Assembly (NCBI GenBank): GCA_905200945.1
Contig: CAJKMG010000001.1
Location: 62,001-126,000 of the forward strand
DNA from: an uncultured Akkermansia sp.
GTDB lineage: Bacteria; Verrucomicrobiota; Verrucomicrobiia; Verrucomicrobiales; Akkermansiaceae
Direction of reading: 5' to 3'
DNA: 64,000 nt
In this document: one piece after another, positions 15,909-23,980 of the stretch
How the letters are laid out: the number at the start of each line of letters is the position of its first letter
How positions within the stretch are numbered: the first letter of the stretch is position 1
Made by a program: the position numbers and the translations under genes
The notes under the pieces: generated by a model
Database searches by the model: none
Seen by the model: the letters and a program-made list of their open reading frames with translations, nothing else
Told to the model about the DNA's origin: nothing

Positions 15909-16181
15909 TCATCGCCTCGTTCCTTTCCACCCTCCGTTCCTGTCCAGCAAAGGATGAAGCCTGCGAGCAATTTCACAGGGATCAGCATCCAGCAAATGGC
16001 AAATCAACACCACCTCCGTAAAAGTAAGATAGCGTTCCCCGGCCTCATATTTGGAAACAAACGTCCTGGTATTATCCAGCATCAGAGACAGCTGGAGCTG
16101 GGAATATCCCTTCTCAAGGCGCTTTTTTCTCAAAAACGCTCTCAGAGATTCTTCCTGAACGCTGTTGCGATCTCTTTGCAT
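15909..16181 (-). CDS. XRE-family helix-turn-helix transcriptional regulator
   Basis: The 90-residue protein is almost entirely one Cro/C1-type DNA-binding domain: LRAFLRKKRLEKGYSQLQLS, then LMLDNTRTFVSKYEAGERYL as the recognition-helix region, and TFTEVVLICHLLDADPCEIA. It resembles small repressors and restriction-modification controller proteins. It reads against the ankyrin gene and lies inside the predicted leader of the sigma-54 transcript. A CCCC-N7-GGGG-type site covers its own promoter region, and related sites occur before the nuclease gene and the DUF4236 operon. It is therefore probably an autoregulated repressor of this locus. Confidence 0.85.
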   Translation of the reverse strand: MQRDRNSVQEESLRAFLRKKRLEKGYSQLQLSLMLDNTRTFVSKYEAGERYLTFTEVVLICHLLDADPCEIARRLHPLLDRNGGWKGTRR

Positions 16182-16210
16182 GATAATATTCTAGCTGATT
16201 TTCACAAAAT

Positions 16211-16225
16211 CCCCCAAATCAGGGG
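16211..16225. promoter_or_regulatory. candidate XRE operator, site 1 (xre/ankyrin intergenic region)
   Basis: CCCCCAAATCAGGGG lies 30-44 bp upstream of xre. On the minus strand it would overlap a -35 region in front of a TAGAAT -10, as an autorepressor site would. It matches site 3 (CCCCTAAAATAGGGG) at 12 of 15 positions. Confidence 0.5.
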
Positions 16226-16260
16226 AATAATTCAACATACCGCTCAAAACACGCCGATTG

Positions 16261-18294
16261 ATGAAAAACAATAACTCGCAGCAACTCCTTCGGGAAAACT
16301 CAGGGAGGAAAAAACGCCTCCCGGAGGAACAAGCCTGGAAGTCCCTTTCCGAGCATCTGAAAAATTCCATCATTGCCTCGGCCAGGGCTTTATCCGCGGA
16401 ACTGGACGCGGAAAACCACCCGGGAACGATTGCCATTGATGCAACCAAACGCCTTGTTCTTCTCCCCTTCCGGGAAACGCCGGAACCGGGGATAGAAGAA
16501 CATTTTGATCAAGCCTGTACGCTGGATAAACCGGAAAAAACGGGAATCAAACGTAACCGGCGCTATATTGTCGATTGGCACAAGCTGTTTTTCCCCTGCA
16601 AAAAAGTCAGTCCGCTTCGTAAAAAAATTTTTCGTGAACTTTTCACCGCCTCCGGGGAAGAACTATCCTCCCGGAACATCTTTCTCACGACAGGAAAAGG
16701 CGGGGAACATCAATTCATGGACTATGGAGAAATTGCCGTGGAGTTCTTTATCTTTGACCACAGCAGGGAAAACTCATCCATTCGGTATTTATCCGTCCTG
16801 GAACGGTGCGGAGCCAACTTGCACGGCAGATACCATCATGGCCTGACTCTCCTGGCCTTCGCCGCCATGTCCAAAAAATGGGGAGCCGTCCGTTACATGC
16901 TCCGGGCCGGCGTCAGGGGAGATATCCCCGGCGCCCCTTTTGATAAGGGCGACGCGTTATCCATGTACAGGGCCTCATTCCTGCACATCCTGGCTGAGGG
17001 CGACTGCCCGGGCAGACTGGCCCGGGAATTCATGGGAATGCTGATGAGCAAACACCCGGATACCAACCTGGACGTTCAACATCCCGATACGGGAGCTTCT
17101 CCGCTGATGGAAGCCTGTCAATCCGGGAATTTAGTCATGGCCCGGGAACTCATCAGACATGGAGCCGACGTTAACCTTCCGGACAAAAATGGGCAAACTC
17201 CGTTAATGTGCTGTTGCGGGGAACCGGCCACATTCCATGCCTCCCTGATCCAGGCGGGCGCGAATCCCTGGCAGCGTGACAAACAGGGCCGCTCCGCCAT
17301 TGTTCATGAACTGGTTGACGCTCCACATCCTTACTCGGGACTCTTCGCCATGTTATCCCGCCATCCCGTTATCCCGGAGGAGCAGCAACTCATCACCTTG
17401 TTCGCCGCCATGCACGCCGGATGGGATTGTCTGGGCATCCTCGCCGCAGCGGGCCTGCGCCTGGATATGCAGGCGCGCTATCATGGAAGAACGCTGCTTC
17501 ACGAACTGGCGAGATGCTCCTCCCTCTGGATCTTGATCTCCCTTGATAGCGAACAATTCCTGATGAACTTCTTTCAACCGGAGGTCATGGACGAAAGGGG
17601 AAATACTCCTTTTCTGGAAGCCTGCCGCTATGGAAACTTTTATGCCGCGGAAAGGCTTCTCAGGCTGGGAGCGGATCCGCTTGCCTGTAACCGGGCTGGC
17701 CTCAATGCCTGGGATGTGCTGGCGGAAGCGCTGGCCGGAATCAAACAACAAAAAAGAAAAAAGCTGTGCTCCTCTCGTTTTTCGGATCTTCCGCAGGAAT
17801 ATGGGCTGCAGGAACCGGAAGAAGTCCCCCAGGATGATGACGGCTTGTATGAACTGGCCCGGCTCCTCCACGCACACTCCATCCCGGCGCGCCACCCGGA
17901 AAAGACCATCGCCCATATCCTGACGGCCGCGGAAAGACATACGCTGGAAAACTTCCCCTTCCGCACCCTCACCTATCTATGGTTGGAGGCGGGCTTCCCC
18001 ATGGAAAAACCGGAATTGCAGCAGGACTTCAGTTCTTTAATTCTCCGGCAGCACGTTATGTATGCAACTCTTAGAAAATATTCACTTCTCAAGGACGAGG
18101 CCGGCCTCCGGGAACGCGGCGAGCGAATGGCCTCCATCCTCTCCTCCTATCGCCATGCGGGAGGCAAACTCCTGTTCCCGGAAACAATGGAAAGGAAAAT
18201 GCATCTTTGGAAAGAAATAAGCATGACGGCACAGCCCCCTCTGGAGGTAAGGATCTATCCGCAGCGTGACCAAGAAAGGCTGGACAGGCTTTAA
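16261..18294 (+). CDS. ankyrin-repeat protein
   Basis: This 677-residue cytoplasmic-looking protein has no signal peptide. After a charged N-terminal region of about 190 residues it shows several ankyrin units. The clearest are TGASPLMEACQSGNLVMARE with HGADVNLPDKNGQTPLM, and RGNTPFLEACRYGNFYAAER with LGADPL. Other copies are degenerate. The last 180 residues (from PEEVPQDDDGLYELARLLHA) are unassigned. Ankyrin arrays mediate protein binding, so a partner among the neighbouring proteins is plausible. The ATG at 16261 is used; a TTG directly before it is the only difference. It lies downstream of a sigma-54 promoter and divergent from xre. A similar gene type often occurs in bacterial accessory islands. 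Confidence 0.8.
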   Translation: MKNNNSQQLLRENSGRKKRLPEEQAWKSLSEHLKNSIIASARALSAELDAENHPGTIAIDATKRLVLLPFRETPEPGIEEHFDQACTLDKPEKTGIKRNRRYIVDWHKLFFPCKKVSPLRKKIFRELFTASGEELSSRNIFLTTGKGGEHQFMDYGEIAVEFFIFDHSRENSSIRYLSVLERCGANLHGRYHHGLTLLAFAAMSKKWGAVRYMLRAGVRGDIPGAPFDKGDALSMYRASFLHILAEGDCPGRLAREFMGMLMSKHPDTNLDVQHPDTGASPLMEACQSGNLVMARELIRHGADVNLPDKNGQTPLMCCCGEPATFHASLIQAGANPWQRDKQGRSAIVHELVDAPHPYSGLFAMLSRHPVIPEEQQLITLFAAMHAGWDCLGILAAAGLRLDMQARYHGRTLLHELARCSSLWILISLDSEQFLMNFFQPEVMDERGNTPFLEACRYGNFYAAERLLRLGADPLACNRAGLNAWDVLAEALAGIKQQKRKKLCSSRFSDLPQEYGLQEPEEVPQDDDGLYELARLLHAHSIPARHPEKTIAHILTAAERHTLENFPFRTLTYLWLEAGFPMEKPELQQDFSSLILRQHVMYATLRKYSLLKDEAGLRERGERMASILSSYRHAGGKLLFPETMERKMHLWKEISMTAQPPLEVRIYPQRDQERLDRL

Positions 18295-18311
18295 TTTCTA
18301 CAATCAGCAAT

Positions 18312-18364
18312 CAACCAAAATAGGGGACTTTCTCATTGACATGATCCTTCTAAAATTTTAAAAA
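18312..18364 (+). promoter_or_regulatory. candidate XRE operator site 2 plus sigma-70-type promoter before the nuclease gene
   Basis: CAACCAAAATAGGGG (18312-18326) keeps the right half of the operator. AAAATAGGGGA is followed after exactly 8 bp by a consensus -35, TTGACA (18336-18341), then 17 bp and a weak -10, TAAAAA (18359-18364). The same operator-to--35 spacing recurs before the DUF4236 operon. Confidence 0.5.
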
Positions 18365-18392
18365 ATAATATATTCCAACAAACTATAAAGCC

Positions 18393-20768
18393 ATGCCAAT
18401 CTCTGACAATGAAGAACAAAAAAATAATTTTGTAGGTATTTTTGACTTAGATTTTGAAATCCCCCCGGTTCAACGGGGACTTGTATGGTCCCCCTCCCAA
18501 GTCATTGAATTATGGGACTCCATCAGCAAAGGCTATCCCATAGGTTCATTTATCACTTATCAAGATAAAAATAAGAAAACGCAGCTTCTGGATGGCCAGC
18601 AGCGTTACAATGCCATCCGCATGGGAACAAAGTCCGATGCGGAGGATGGCATGGTCTGGGTTAAAGAAGAGGAAGGTATCCCCCATTTTATGGTTTGCAC
18701 TTCCTGCCATCCCTGGGGATTTAAGGAGGGAGAGCAAAACGCCCCGTTGTCTCCCGGAGAACAAAACGAAGCCAACAAAACATTTCTAGGGGATCCTGAA
18801 CCAAAGGAACTCGAGGATCTTTTCACCAAAGCCATGCTGAAGGAAGGATACCCATGGGAGGGGAAAGTGGAAGGAAAAGTGAAAAGAACCTATGTCCCCC
18901 TGCCATTGCTCTTGGAATATTATAACCAAAAGGAGATAGATGAGAAAGGTGCAACGGAATGGCTGAAACAAAATACACAACAGCCTTACGAAGGTTTAGT
19001 CGGGTTATTGAAAAAAATGAAAGACAGTGAATGGTTTAAGACCATTATTAAAACAACGGTTCCAATAATAATCTGGAATCCCCACAAAGCAGCTACTGGT
19101 GAAGCAGCTGCTGGTGATATAGAAGAACTGTTTCAACGCATCAACAAAGGAGGGACCCCATTAGCTAACATCGACCAGCAATATTCAGCTTTATGCGTTT
19201 ATAGCGGAATCGATGTAAAAGAAAGCAACAACGATCTGGCCGAAAATTTCCTCCCGCCGGAACGGCTTGCTGTCCTGGCAGCCGGATTGATAGAAACAGA
19301 AAAGGAAGGGAGATGGACTCCAGCCGTTGACCTCGACAAGATTAGGAAGTGGTTTTCGAACGGGGCTTCAAATGCTGAGGAATTTAAGGAGTTATACACC
19401 AAGGACGGTAAATTAGAAAAAATAACGAAGCTATTGAAGAATGTTTGTCAACAAGTTCCTTCTCCTGTGTATCTTTCCCGGCGGGACGACTGGCTGTTCA
19501 CCATGTTTTGGACAATCAACAATTTCCCCGAAGCATTCGAGCTGGGCCCAGAGAAGGAAAATAAACAATATTTCCCTCTTTTCTGCATGCTTCCCCATAT
19601 AATGGTTGGAGCAAACTGTTCCGCCGCATTCGCAACGTTCTCCAAGACTTTCTATGAAGGCATCAAAGATATAGATAAAGAGGGCGTTCCTTCATTACTC
19701 AATCTCATGGCGATAGGATGCGCCACCGCTTCTTTGTATCCCAAATGCAGCATGTTTCCTTACCCGACCAAAGAAGGGGGGCTTGATGAAGCACAATTGG
19801 AATACAGAGGCTCAGATACTCCCTATCATAGATATTGGCAACGCATATTCACCAAATACAGAGGGACATCGCCCAATCCTCTTCTCTACTTCTACCAGAA
19901 AAAATACATGGATCTTTTATTAAAGGGAAGCAGATTCAATCCCGGCATGAGAGCTCACTGGGAATCTCCCTACAACCGTCCCTGGGATATGGATCATATC
20001 ATCCCAAGCTCATGGTGGAGTAATGAAGACTGGCAAAACCGTGATTACATCGGAAATATCCAGATTCTGGATTTCCGGATAAACAGAAGCAAAAGCAATG
20101 ATTGTGTTCTGCCAAAAGGCGTCAAAGAAGCTCCATTCAATTTTTTGGAACGCTGTTTTCTTATATCATCGGAAGAATCGGGAGAATTAGACAACTTCTC
20201 TCAAAATTCTGATCAAAAGGAGGAATGGAAACAGTACACTCATAAACGTATAAATAAAATCATCTCCTCTCTTATCAAAGACCTGCATCTTGCGGACTTG
20301 ATCCAGGAAATCAATAATCTTTATGATCCTGAGAATCCAAAAAACAAGGCTTTAGAACGCGCAATAGACCGCTACAAAAAGCTGGCTGACATCCAGAAAA
20401 AACTGGGGAAGGAAGCCCGCTGGGGAGTTATGGAATATCGCTGGAAACAACAAAATAAAAACGTTGAACCAATCCGGATTGTTCCTCCTGTAGAAGAAGA
20501 GAAAGAGCCTGATTTTTACCACTCTCTCAATGAGATATGTTATGTGGGCTTACCTTCCTCAGAAGGGAATTTACCTCTCTATTCCTGTATTTCCATTCGG
20601 ATAGACGGAGAGACTCAAATAGGTCAACACCGGGATTTGAGAGTTTCCCTAGAAACATGGAATGAAAAAAAACCTCATTTCAATGATTGGTGGCATAAGG
20701 AACCGGGAACAGAAAATGATCAAGAGCAAATAGTGAAAAAAATCAAAAAAGAAAGCTCTTCATCATAG
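18393..20768 (+). CDS. DUF262-HNH nuclease (GmrSD-like type IV restriction family)
   Basis: This single 791-residue chain resembles fused GmrS-GmrD proteins, which cleave modified phage DNA in an NTP-dependent way. The N-terminal DUF262 (ParB-like) domain has IPPVQRGLVWSPSQVIELWD, GYPIGSF and the signature LLDGQQR near residue 66. The C-terminal HNH nuclease motif is MDHIIPSSWW near 534, followed by conserved Asn residues in YIGNIQILDFRINRSKSND. A long middle part with INKGGTPL is typical of the family. Codon and base use are more AT-rich than in the housekeeping genes, suggesting acquisition. Its promoter carries the shared operator, and a strong terminator follows, so it is its own transcription unit. 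The target and modification specificity are unknown. Confidence 0.85.
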   Translation: MPISDNEEQKNNFVGIFDLDFEIPPVQRGLVWSPSQVIELWDSISKGYPIGSFITYQDKNKKTQLLDGQQRYNAIRMGTKSDAEDGMVWVKEEEGIPHFMVCTSCHPWGFKEGEQNAPLSPGEQNEANKTFLGDPEPKELEDLFTKAMLKEGYPWEGKVEGKVKRTYVPLPLLLEYYNQKEIDEKGATEWLKQNTQQPYEGLVGLLKKMKDSEWFKTIIKTTVPIIIWNPHKAATGEAAAGDIEELFQRINKGGTPLANIDQQYSALCVYSGIDVKESNNDLAENFLPPERLAVLAAGLIETEKEGRWTPAVDLDKIRKWFSNGASNAEEFKELYTKDGKLEKITKLLKNVCQQVPSPVYLSRRDDWLFTMFWTINNFPEAFELGPEKENKQYFPLFCMLPHIMVGANCSAAFATFSKTFYEGIKDIDKEGVPSLLNLMAIGCATASLYPKCSMFPYPTKEGGLDEAQLEYRGSDTPYHRYWQRIFTKYRGTSPNPLLYFYQKKYMDLLLKGSRFNPGMRAHWESPYNRPWDMDHIIPSSWWSNEDWQNRDYIGNIQILDFRINRSKSNDCVLPKGVKEAPFNFLERCFLISSEESGELDNFSQNSDQKEEWKQYTHKRINKIISSLIKDLHLADLIQEINNLYDPENPKNKALERAIDRYKKLADIQKKLGKEARWGVMEYRWKQQNKNVEPIRIVPPVEEEKEPDFYHSLNEICYVGLPSSEGNLPLYSCISIRIDGETQIGQHRDLRVSLETWNEKKPHFNDWWHKEPGTENDQEQIVKKIKKESSSS

Positions 20769-20784
20769 TCGAATTTCATTGTTC

Positions 20785-20826
20785 TGCCCGCCCCGGTCAA
20801 CAAGTTGCCGGGGCGGGCATTTTTTA
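20785..20826 (+). terminator. Rho-independent terminator of the nuclease gene
   Basis: A perfect 12-bp GC-rich stem (TGCCCGCCCCGG / CCGGGGCGGGCA) is followed by six or more T, 16 bp after the nuclease stop. Confidence 0.95.
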
Positions 20827-20906
20827 TCCATTTCGGAAACATATCTTTTGCCTTTCAGTGGCCGGGCTCCCTTCATTTCCAATACTTCCGCGCTTTCCGG
20901 AAAAGT

Positions 20907-20922
20907 TGGCACGGGATTTGCT
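20907..20922 (+). promoter_or_regulatory. sigma-54 promoter of the DUF4236 operon
   Basis: TGGCACGGGATTTGCT is an exact sigma-54 consensus with 10 bp between GG and GC. Start of transcription is predicted near 20934, 123 nt before the DUF4236 start. A palindrome TTTCCGGAAA (20894-20903) sits just upstream. Confidence 0.75.
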
Positions 20923-20975
20923 TATAGAAAAATATCGTTCAAAATAACAGAACCCATATCCCGGCAAGTCCATAT

Positions 20976-21028
20976 CCCCTAAAATAGGGGATATTAATCT
21001 TGACGCGGAAGAACTGCAAAACTATATA
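20976..21028 (+). promoter_or_regulatory. candidate XRE operator site 3 plus sigma-70 promoter of the DUF4236 operon
   Basis: CCCCTAAAATAGGGG (20976-20990) is a palindrome with 6-bp arms (CCCCTA/TAGGGG). Eight bp later comes TTGACG (21000-21005), then 17 bp and TATATA (21023-21028), a good sigma-70-type promoter. CCATATCCC occurs twice, 16 bp apart, at 20954 and 20970. The operon thus appears to have one sigma-54 and one repressible vegetative promoter. Confidence 0.6.
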
Positions 21029-21056
21029 ACCTCCATATCAACTTTTACGTTTCCCA

Positions 21057-21284
21057 ATGTTCATCAGATTTTACCGGCGTATTCCCCTTATTCCCGGAAT
21101 CCTCTGGCTCAACATTTCCAAGGGAGGATTCTCTCTGACCACAGGAACAACCGGACGCAAAATAACCGCAAACAAACATGGGATCAGACTTCATCTGGGC
21201 TGGCCCGGAACGGGACTGGGCATCGGGCATTTCATCTCCTATGACGCCGTCCAGAAATTGATCACGTCATTCAAAAACAAATAA
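21057..21284 (+). CDS. DUF4236-like small protein
   Basis: The 75-residue protein fits DUF4236, a short all-beta domain found alone or with membrane partners. It has RFYRRIPLIPGILWLNISKG followed by a GGFSLTTGTTGRKITAN segment and LGWPGTGLGIGH. The repeated Gly-x-Thr turns and the PGTGL motif are the family signature. The function is unknown in all relatives I know of. It is first in a three-gene operon with two membrane proteins (23-bp and 1-bp gaps) and has both sigma-54 and sigma-70 promoters. Confidence 0.75.
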   Translation: MFIRFYRRIPLIPGILWLNISKGGFSLTTGTTGRKITANKHGIRLHLGWPGTGLGIGHFISYDAVQKLITSFKNK

Positions 21285-21307
21285 ACAACACCATCACCAC
21301 CGCAACT

Positions 21308-22276
21308 ATGGCAAACAAACAAGAAACAGACTGGATAGCCAGAATTATCAGCGCCATTATTTTTGCTATTGCAGTTTACCTCATTTTCCGGCCTATTTGT
21401 TATCTGTTCAAATCCTGGAAAATCCAAAAAGGAAATAAAACAATCATCCAAAACCTTCACCATAACCTGGGAGACTTCTGGTTAACCGAACAGGAAAAAC
21501 AACAATTCCTTTTTCACACGGCCCAATGTGATCTGGCCGATAAAAAGATTAAAGAATTTTCCAGCTATCCTCTGCTTGTCCGTAAGGACGGTCAATACGA
21601 CGAACGAAATCGAGACGGCAAAGAAGCCAACTACTACGCTGAACAAAAGGATAAATCTGAAAAGATAATCAAACAGCTTTCCCGCTCCCCTCTGAAAAAA
21701 TGGAATCAATTCAATGATTCCCTGAAGGAGGAATACAGTTTGCGTACGGCCAATCTCCTCCTGTGGGCTTATATTCCGTTTCTCCTCGTCATCCGGCAAT
21801 CAGATGATGGAGCAGCAATCTTTATTCTATCCATGATCTTTCTGGGATTGCTGCAGCTGATCGTTTACAAGCTCACCCTCTCGCTCGTCAAAAATCCGGC
21901 CTTTCCATTTACTCCAAAACCCGGACAAGTCACGCTGGATAACCTGAACGAACATACCCGCGGGGAAAAAAACGCTCCCGCTCCATTTCCGGTTCAACCT
22001 CCCGCCGAACATCTCGAATTGCGCGGAGGGTACATCTTCGGCAGCCTGGCCCTCATCATCTCTCTTCCCCTCGTCTTCATGTTCAGCCATCAATCCCCCG
22101 GCTCCCCTCAACAGATAAGCGCCCTGCAAAACAAACAAACCAATTTAGAAGAAGGAATACGGAACGACTTTCAAAAACTGGAAAAAATGCAAAAAGCAAT
22201 CATCCGGAAAAAAGAATATCTTCTGACTTCTCCCTCCCTGCAGCCTGCGTCAAACACGAATATTTCCGCTTTTTAA
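21308..22276 (+). CDS. membrane protein of unknown function
   Basis: The 322-residue protein has four likely transmembrane segments: near 12-32 (IISAIIFAIAVYLIF), two adjacent near 150-195 (LLLWAYIPFLLVI and AAIFILSMIFLGLLQLIV), and one near 245-263 (FGSLALIISLPLVFMF). The first loop, about 110 residues, is charged and probably helical. The C-terminus after the last helix looks like a coiled coil (ISALQNKQTNLEEGIRND). No family is recognised. It is the middle gene of the DUF4236 operon. Confidence 0.7.
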   Translation: MANKQETDWIARIISAIIFAIAVYLIFRPICYLFKSWKIQKGNKTIIQNLHHNLGDFWLTEQEKQQFLFHTAQCDLADKKIKEFSSYPLLVRKDGQYDERNRDGKEANYYAEQKDKSEKIIKQLSRSPLKKWNQFNDSLKEEYSLRTANLLLWAYIPFLLVIRQSDDGAAIFILSMIFLGLLQLIVYKLTLSLVKNPAFPFTPKPGQVTLDNLNEHTRGEKNAPAPFPVQPPAEHLELRGGYIFGSLALIISLPLVFMFSHQSPGSPQQISALQNKQTNLEEGIRNDFQKLEKMQKAIIRKKEYLLTSPSLQPASNTNISAF

Positions 22277-22277
22277 C

Positions 22278-22646
22278 ATGCCGAAAATGAAAACAGCCAA
22301 ACATATCAAATGGATCTTCTGGGGCCTGTTTTTCCTGTCCCTGGGGATTGCCTTAACCACAACCAAACGACACGCCCCCAAGCGACAGCATACTCTCTCC
22401 GGGAAATATGAGAAGCTGGTAAAAGAACGCAGTCATATCCGATATTTCATAATGATGTCCGGTGCCATCAATTCCGAATTGGACAACCTGATCACAAGAG
22501 GGAAAAGATGCACCGGGCGCCATCTTGACGAATATATTCAAAAAAACTGCATCACTCCCATTTCCTGGAAAAATCCCTCTTTCCCGCAATTCCGCAGCCT
22601 CGATGATTTTCTAAAAAGCGCCGACGAGCTGCTTCAATCAGACTAG
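22278..22646 (+). CDS. small single-pass membrane protein of unknown function
   Basis: The 122-residue protein has one N-terminal hydrophobic segment (IKWIFWGLFFLSLGIALTTT) acting as an anchor or uncleaved signal, followed by a basic stretch and a mainly helical domain of about 85 residues. It follows the preceding gene with a 1-bp gap, so it is co-transcribed and probably coupled. No family is recognised; it may form a complex with the two upstream products. Confidence 0.65.
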   Translation: MPKMKTAKHIKWIFWGLFFLSLGIALTTTKRHAPKRQHTLSGKYEKLVKERSHIRYFIMMSGAINSELDNLITRGKRCTGRHLDEYIQKNCITPISWKNPSFPQFRSLDDFLKSADELLQSD

Positions 22647-22745
22647 TTCTCTTACATCCGAAACTCCTGCCTGCGGATTCCAGTGGAAACCACATTTTAA
22701 TCACTTCCAGCATCTTTTTCGCTACTGCTTACTAAAATCATTGAG

Positions 22746-22786
22746 GATGCCGTTTTTATTCGTCAACAACGGTATTGAAACGGCAT
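22746..22786. repeat. inverted repeat in a 394-bp AT-rich intergenic region
   Basis: GATGCCGTTT (22746-22755) pairs with AAACGGCATC (22777-22786). A nested CCGTT/AACGG pair lies inside. No T-run follows, so this is a structured RNA or operator rather than a clear terminator. The rest of 22647-23040 is very AT-rich, with no supported gene; TTGACA at 22993 may belong to the promoter of the next gene. Confidence 0.45.
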
Positions 22787-23040
22787 CTATCAAGGATTGG
22801 CTGTTCCGTAATGATTGAAAAGGAAGGCTCAAAACAGTTTATTCTTCTAATCAAAATAAATAAAACATTCACCAAATATAAAAACCTAAATTGTTTAATT
22901 TATTCTTGTTTTGTTGATCTTATTTTTTATCGAAGAAATTTTCTAAATACCAATAGCCAGAATATTCTAAAAAATCTTACGGCAATATTACTTGACAATC
23001 ACGCCCTATACTTATTTTTATTCACAATTGATTTTTTCAT

Positions 23041-23724
23041 ATGAAAAATACATTATATCTATTACTAATTTTATCAACAGGAAGCGATACATCCATGGCT
23101 GTCACGACTTCTCCAGATTGGACTGTTTCTGAAGGAATTTTTGATAGAACAATAACATACACATCAAAAAAATTGTACGGAAAGTACTCTGTTGATTTAG
23201 GAGAAGCAACTATCAAAAATGGGGACTCATTTACCCTATATGTAAGTATGAAAGCCTGTTCTTGGTCAAAAGAAATGGGAACTCCTATCGCCAGTACTGA
23301 TAATTTCAACGTTTATTTTGGATCATTTTCATATAAAACGGTAAAACTGACAGCTAACAATACTGTTTACGAGATGTCAGGACTTTCTTATAAATATAGC
23401 ACTTCTCAGGTCGATAGTCGAAACCCAGTAACTCTTTCATTTATATTTCAGTATATAAATGAAAAAGATTCTTTAGTTGGAAAAGATTATTTCATCTTCT
23501 CTGCAGGAAAAGATAGTGATGTTAAATTCGATACATTTACAGAATATAATATAAAAACTGATTTCAACTTCACATCACTAACCAGTGAATATTTCAGTAT
23601 GCCTCCTGCTCAAAATCAAGAAACCATTATTTCCATAACAAAATCTAGTCAGATTCCCGAACCTTCAACAACCGCTTTTTCTCTTCTCGCAATAGTTGGA
23701 TTTATTTTCTATCGTTATAGATAA
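23041..23724 (+). CDS. PEP-CTERM sorted surface protein
   Basis: The 227-residue secreted protein has an N-terminal signal (MKNTLYLLLILSTGS...) and ends in a textbook PEP-CTERM tail: IPEPSTTAF near 205, a hydrophobic helix LLAIVGFIF, then YRYR. Such tails direct proteins to an exosortase, which cleaves them during transfer to the surface. The body (residues 20-195) is beta-rich and resembles Verrucomicrobia autotransporter/PEP-CTERM proteins of unknown role. The gene is strikingly AT-rich compared with its flanks. No exosortase is in the window. A strong bidirectional terminator follows. Whether it belongs to the sigma-54 locus upstream is not shown; no -24/-12 site was found before it. Confidence 0.8.
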   Translation: MKNTLYLLLILSTGSDTSMAVTTSPDWTVSEGIFDRTITYTSKKLYGKYSVDLGEATIKNGDSFTLYVSMKACSWSKEMGTPIASTDNFNVYFGSFSYKTVKLTANNTVYEMSGLSYKYSTSQVDSRNPVTLSFIFQYINEKDSLVGKDYFIFSAGKDSDVKFDTFTEYNIKTDFNFTSLTSEYFSMPPAQNQETIISITKSSQIPEPSTTAFSLLAIVGFIFYRYR

Positions 23725-23772
23725 AATCGGAACTATATCCTTTAGCCTTGTCCCCCTGCTTCGTAGGGGAAT

Positions 23773-23804
23773 AAAAAAGCTCCTTCCAAAGAAGGAGCTT
23801 TTTT
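23773..23804. terminator. bidirectional Rho-independent terminator
   Basis: AAAAAAGCTCCTTC-CAAA-GAAGGAGCTTTTTT is a symmetrical hairpin with A- and T-runs, 49 bp after the PEP-CTERM stop. The remaining sequence to 23980 is AT-rich with no gene seen. Confidence 0.92.
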
Positions 23805-23980
23805 GTTAGATATTCAAAGAGAATTTGAATCTATTTTAGTTAATAAAAAACAGAATTATTTACTTTAGCATTATTGCTATATATAAAACAAATCTTAATT
23901 GATTCTACAAAATTGTTCACAAAATTTTTAATAAAAACAACCAACAATCTGTATATGAAATTATACTCCAAATAGATACA

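Noticed and set aside
15879..16274. 131-codon plus-strand frame starting right after the sigma-54 promoter
   Set aside because: It is antisense to xre, whose helix-turn-helix is clear; the plus-strand translation shows no domain.
22775..23044. Possible gene in the AT-rich gap
   Set aside because: Starts with TTG, has no ribosome site or recognisable domain, and runs into the PEP-CTERM start; chance frame in AT-rich DNA.
23754..23771. CCCC...TAGGGGA resembling the XRE operator
   Set aside because: The arms are 10 bp apart instead of 7 and lie beyond a gene end next to a terminator, so a regulatory role is unlikely.
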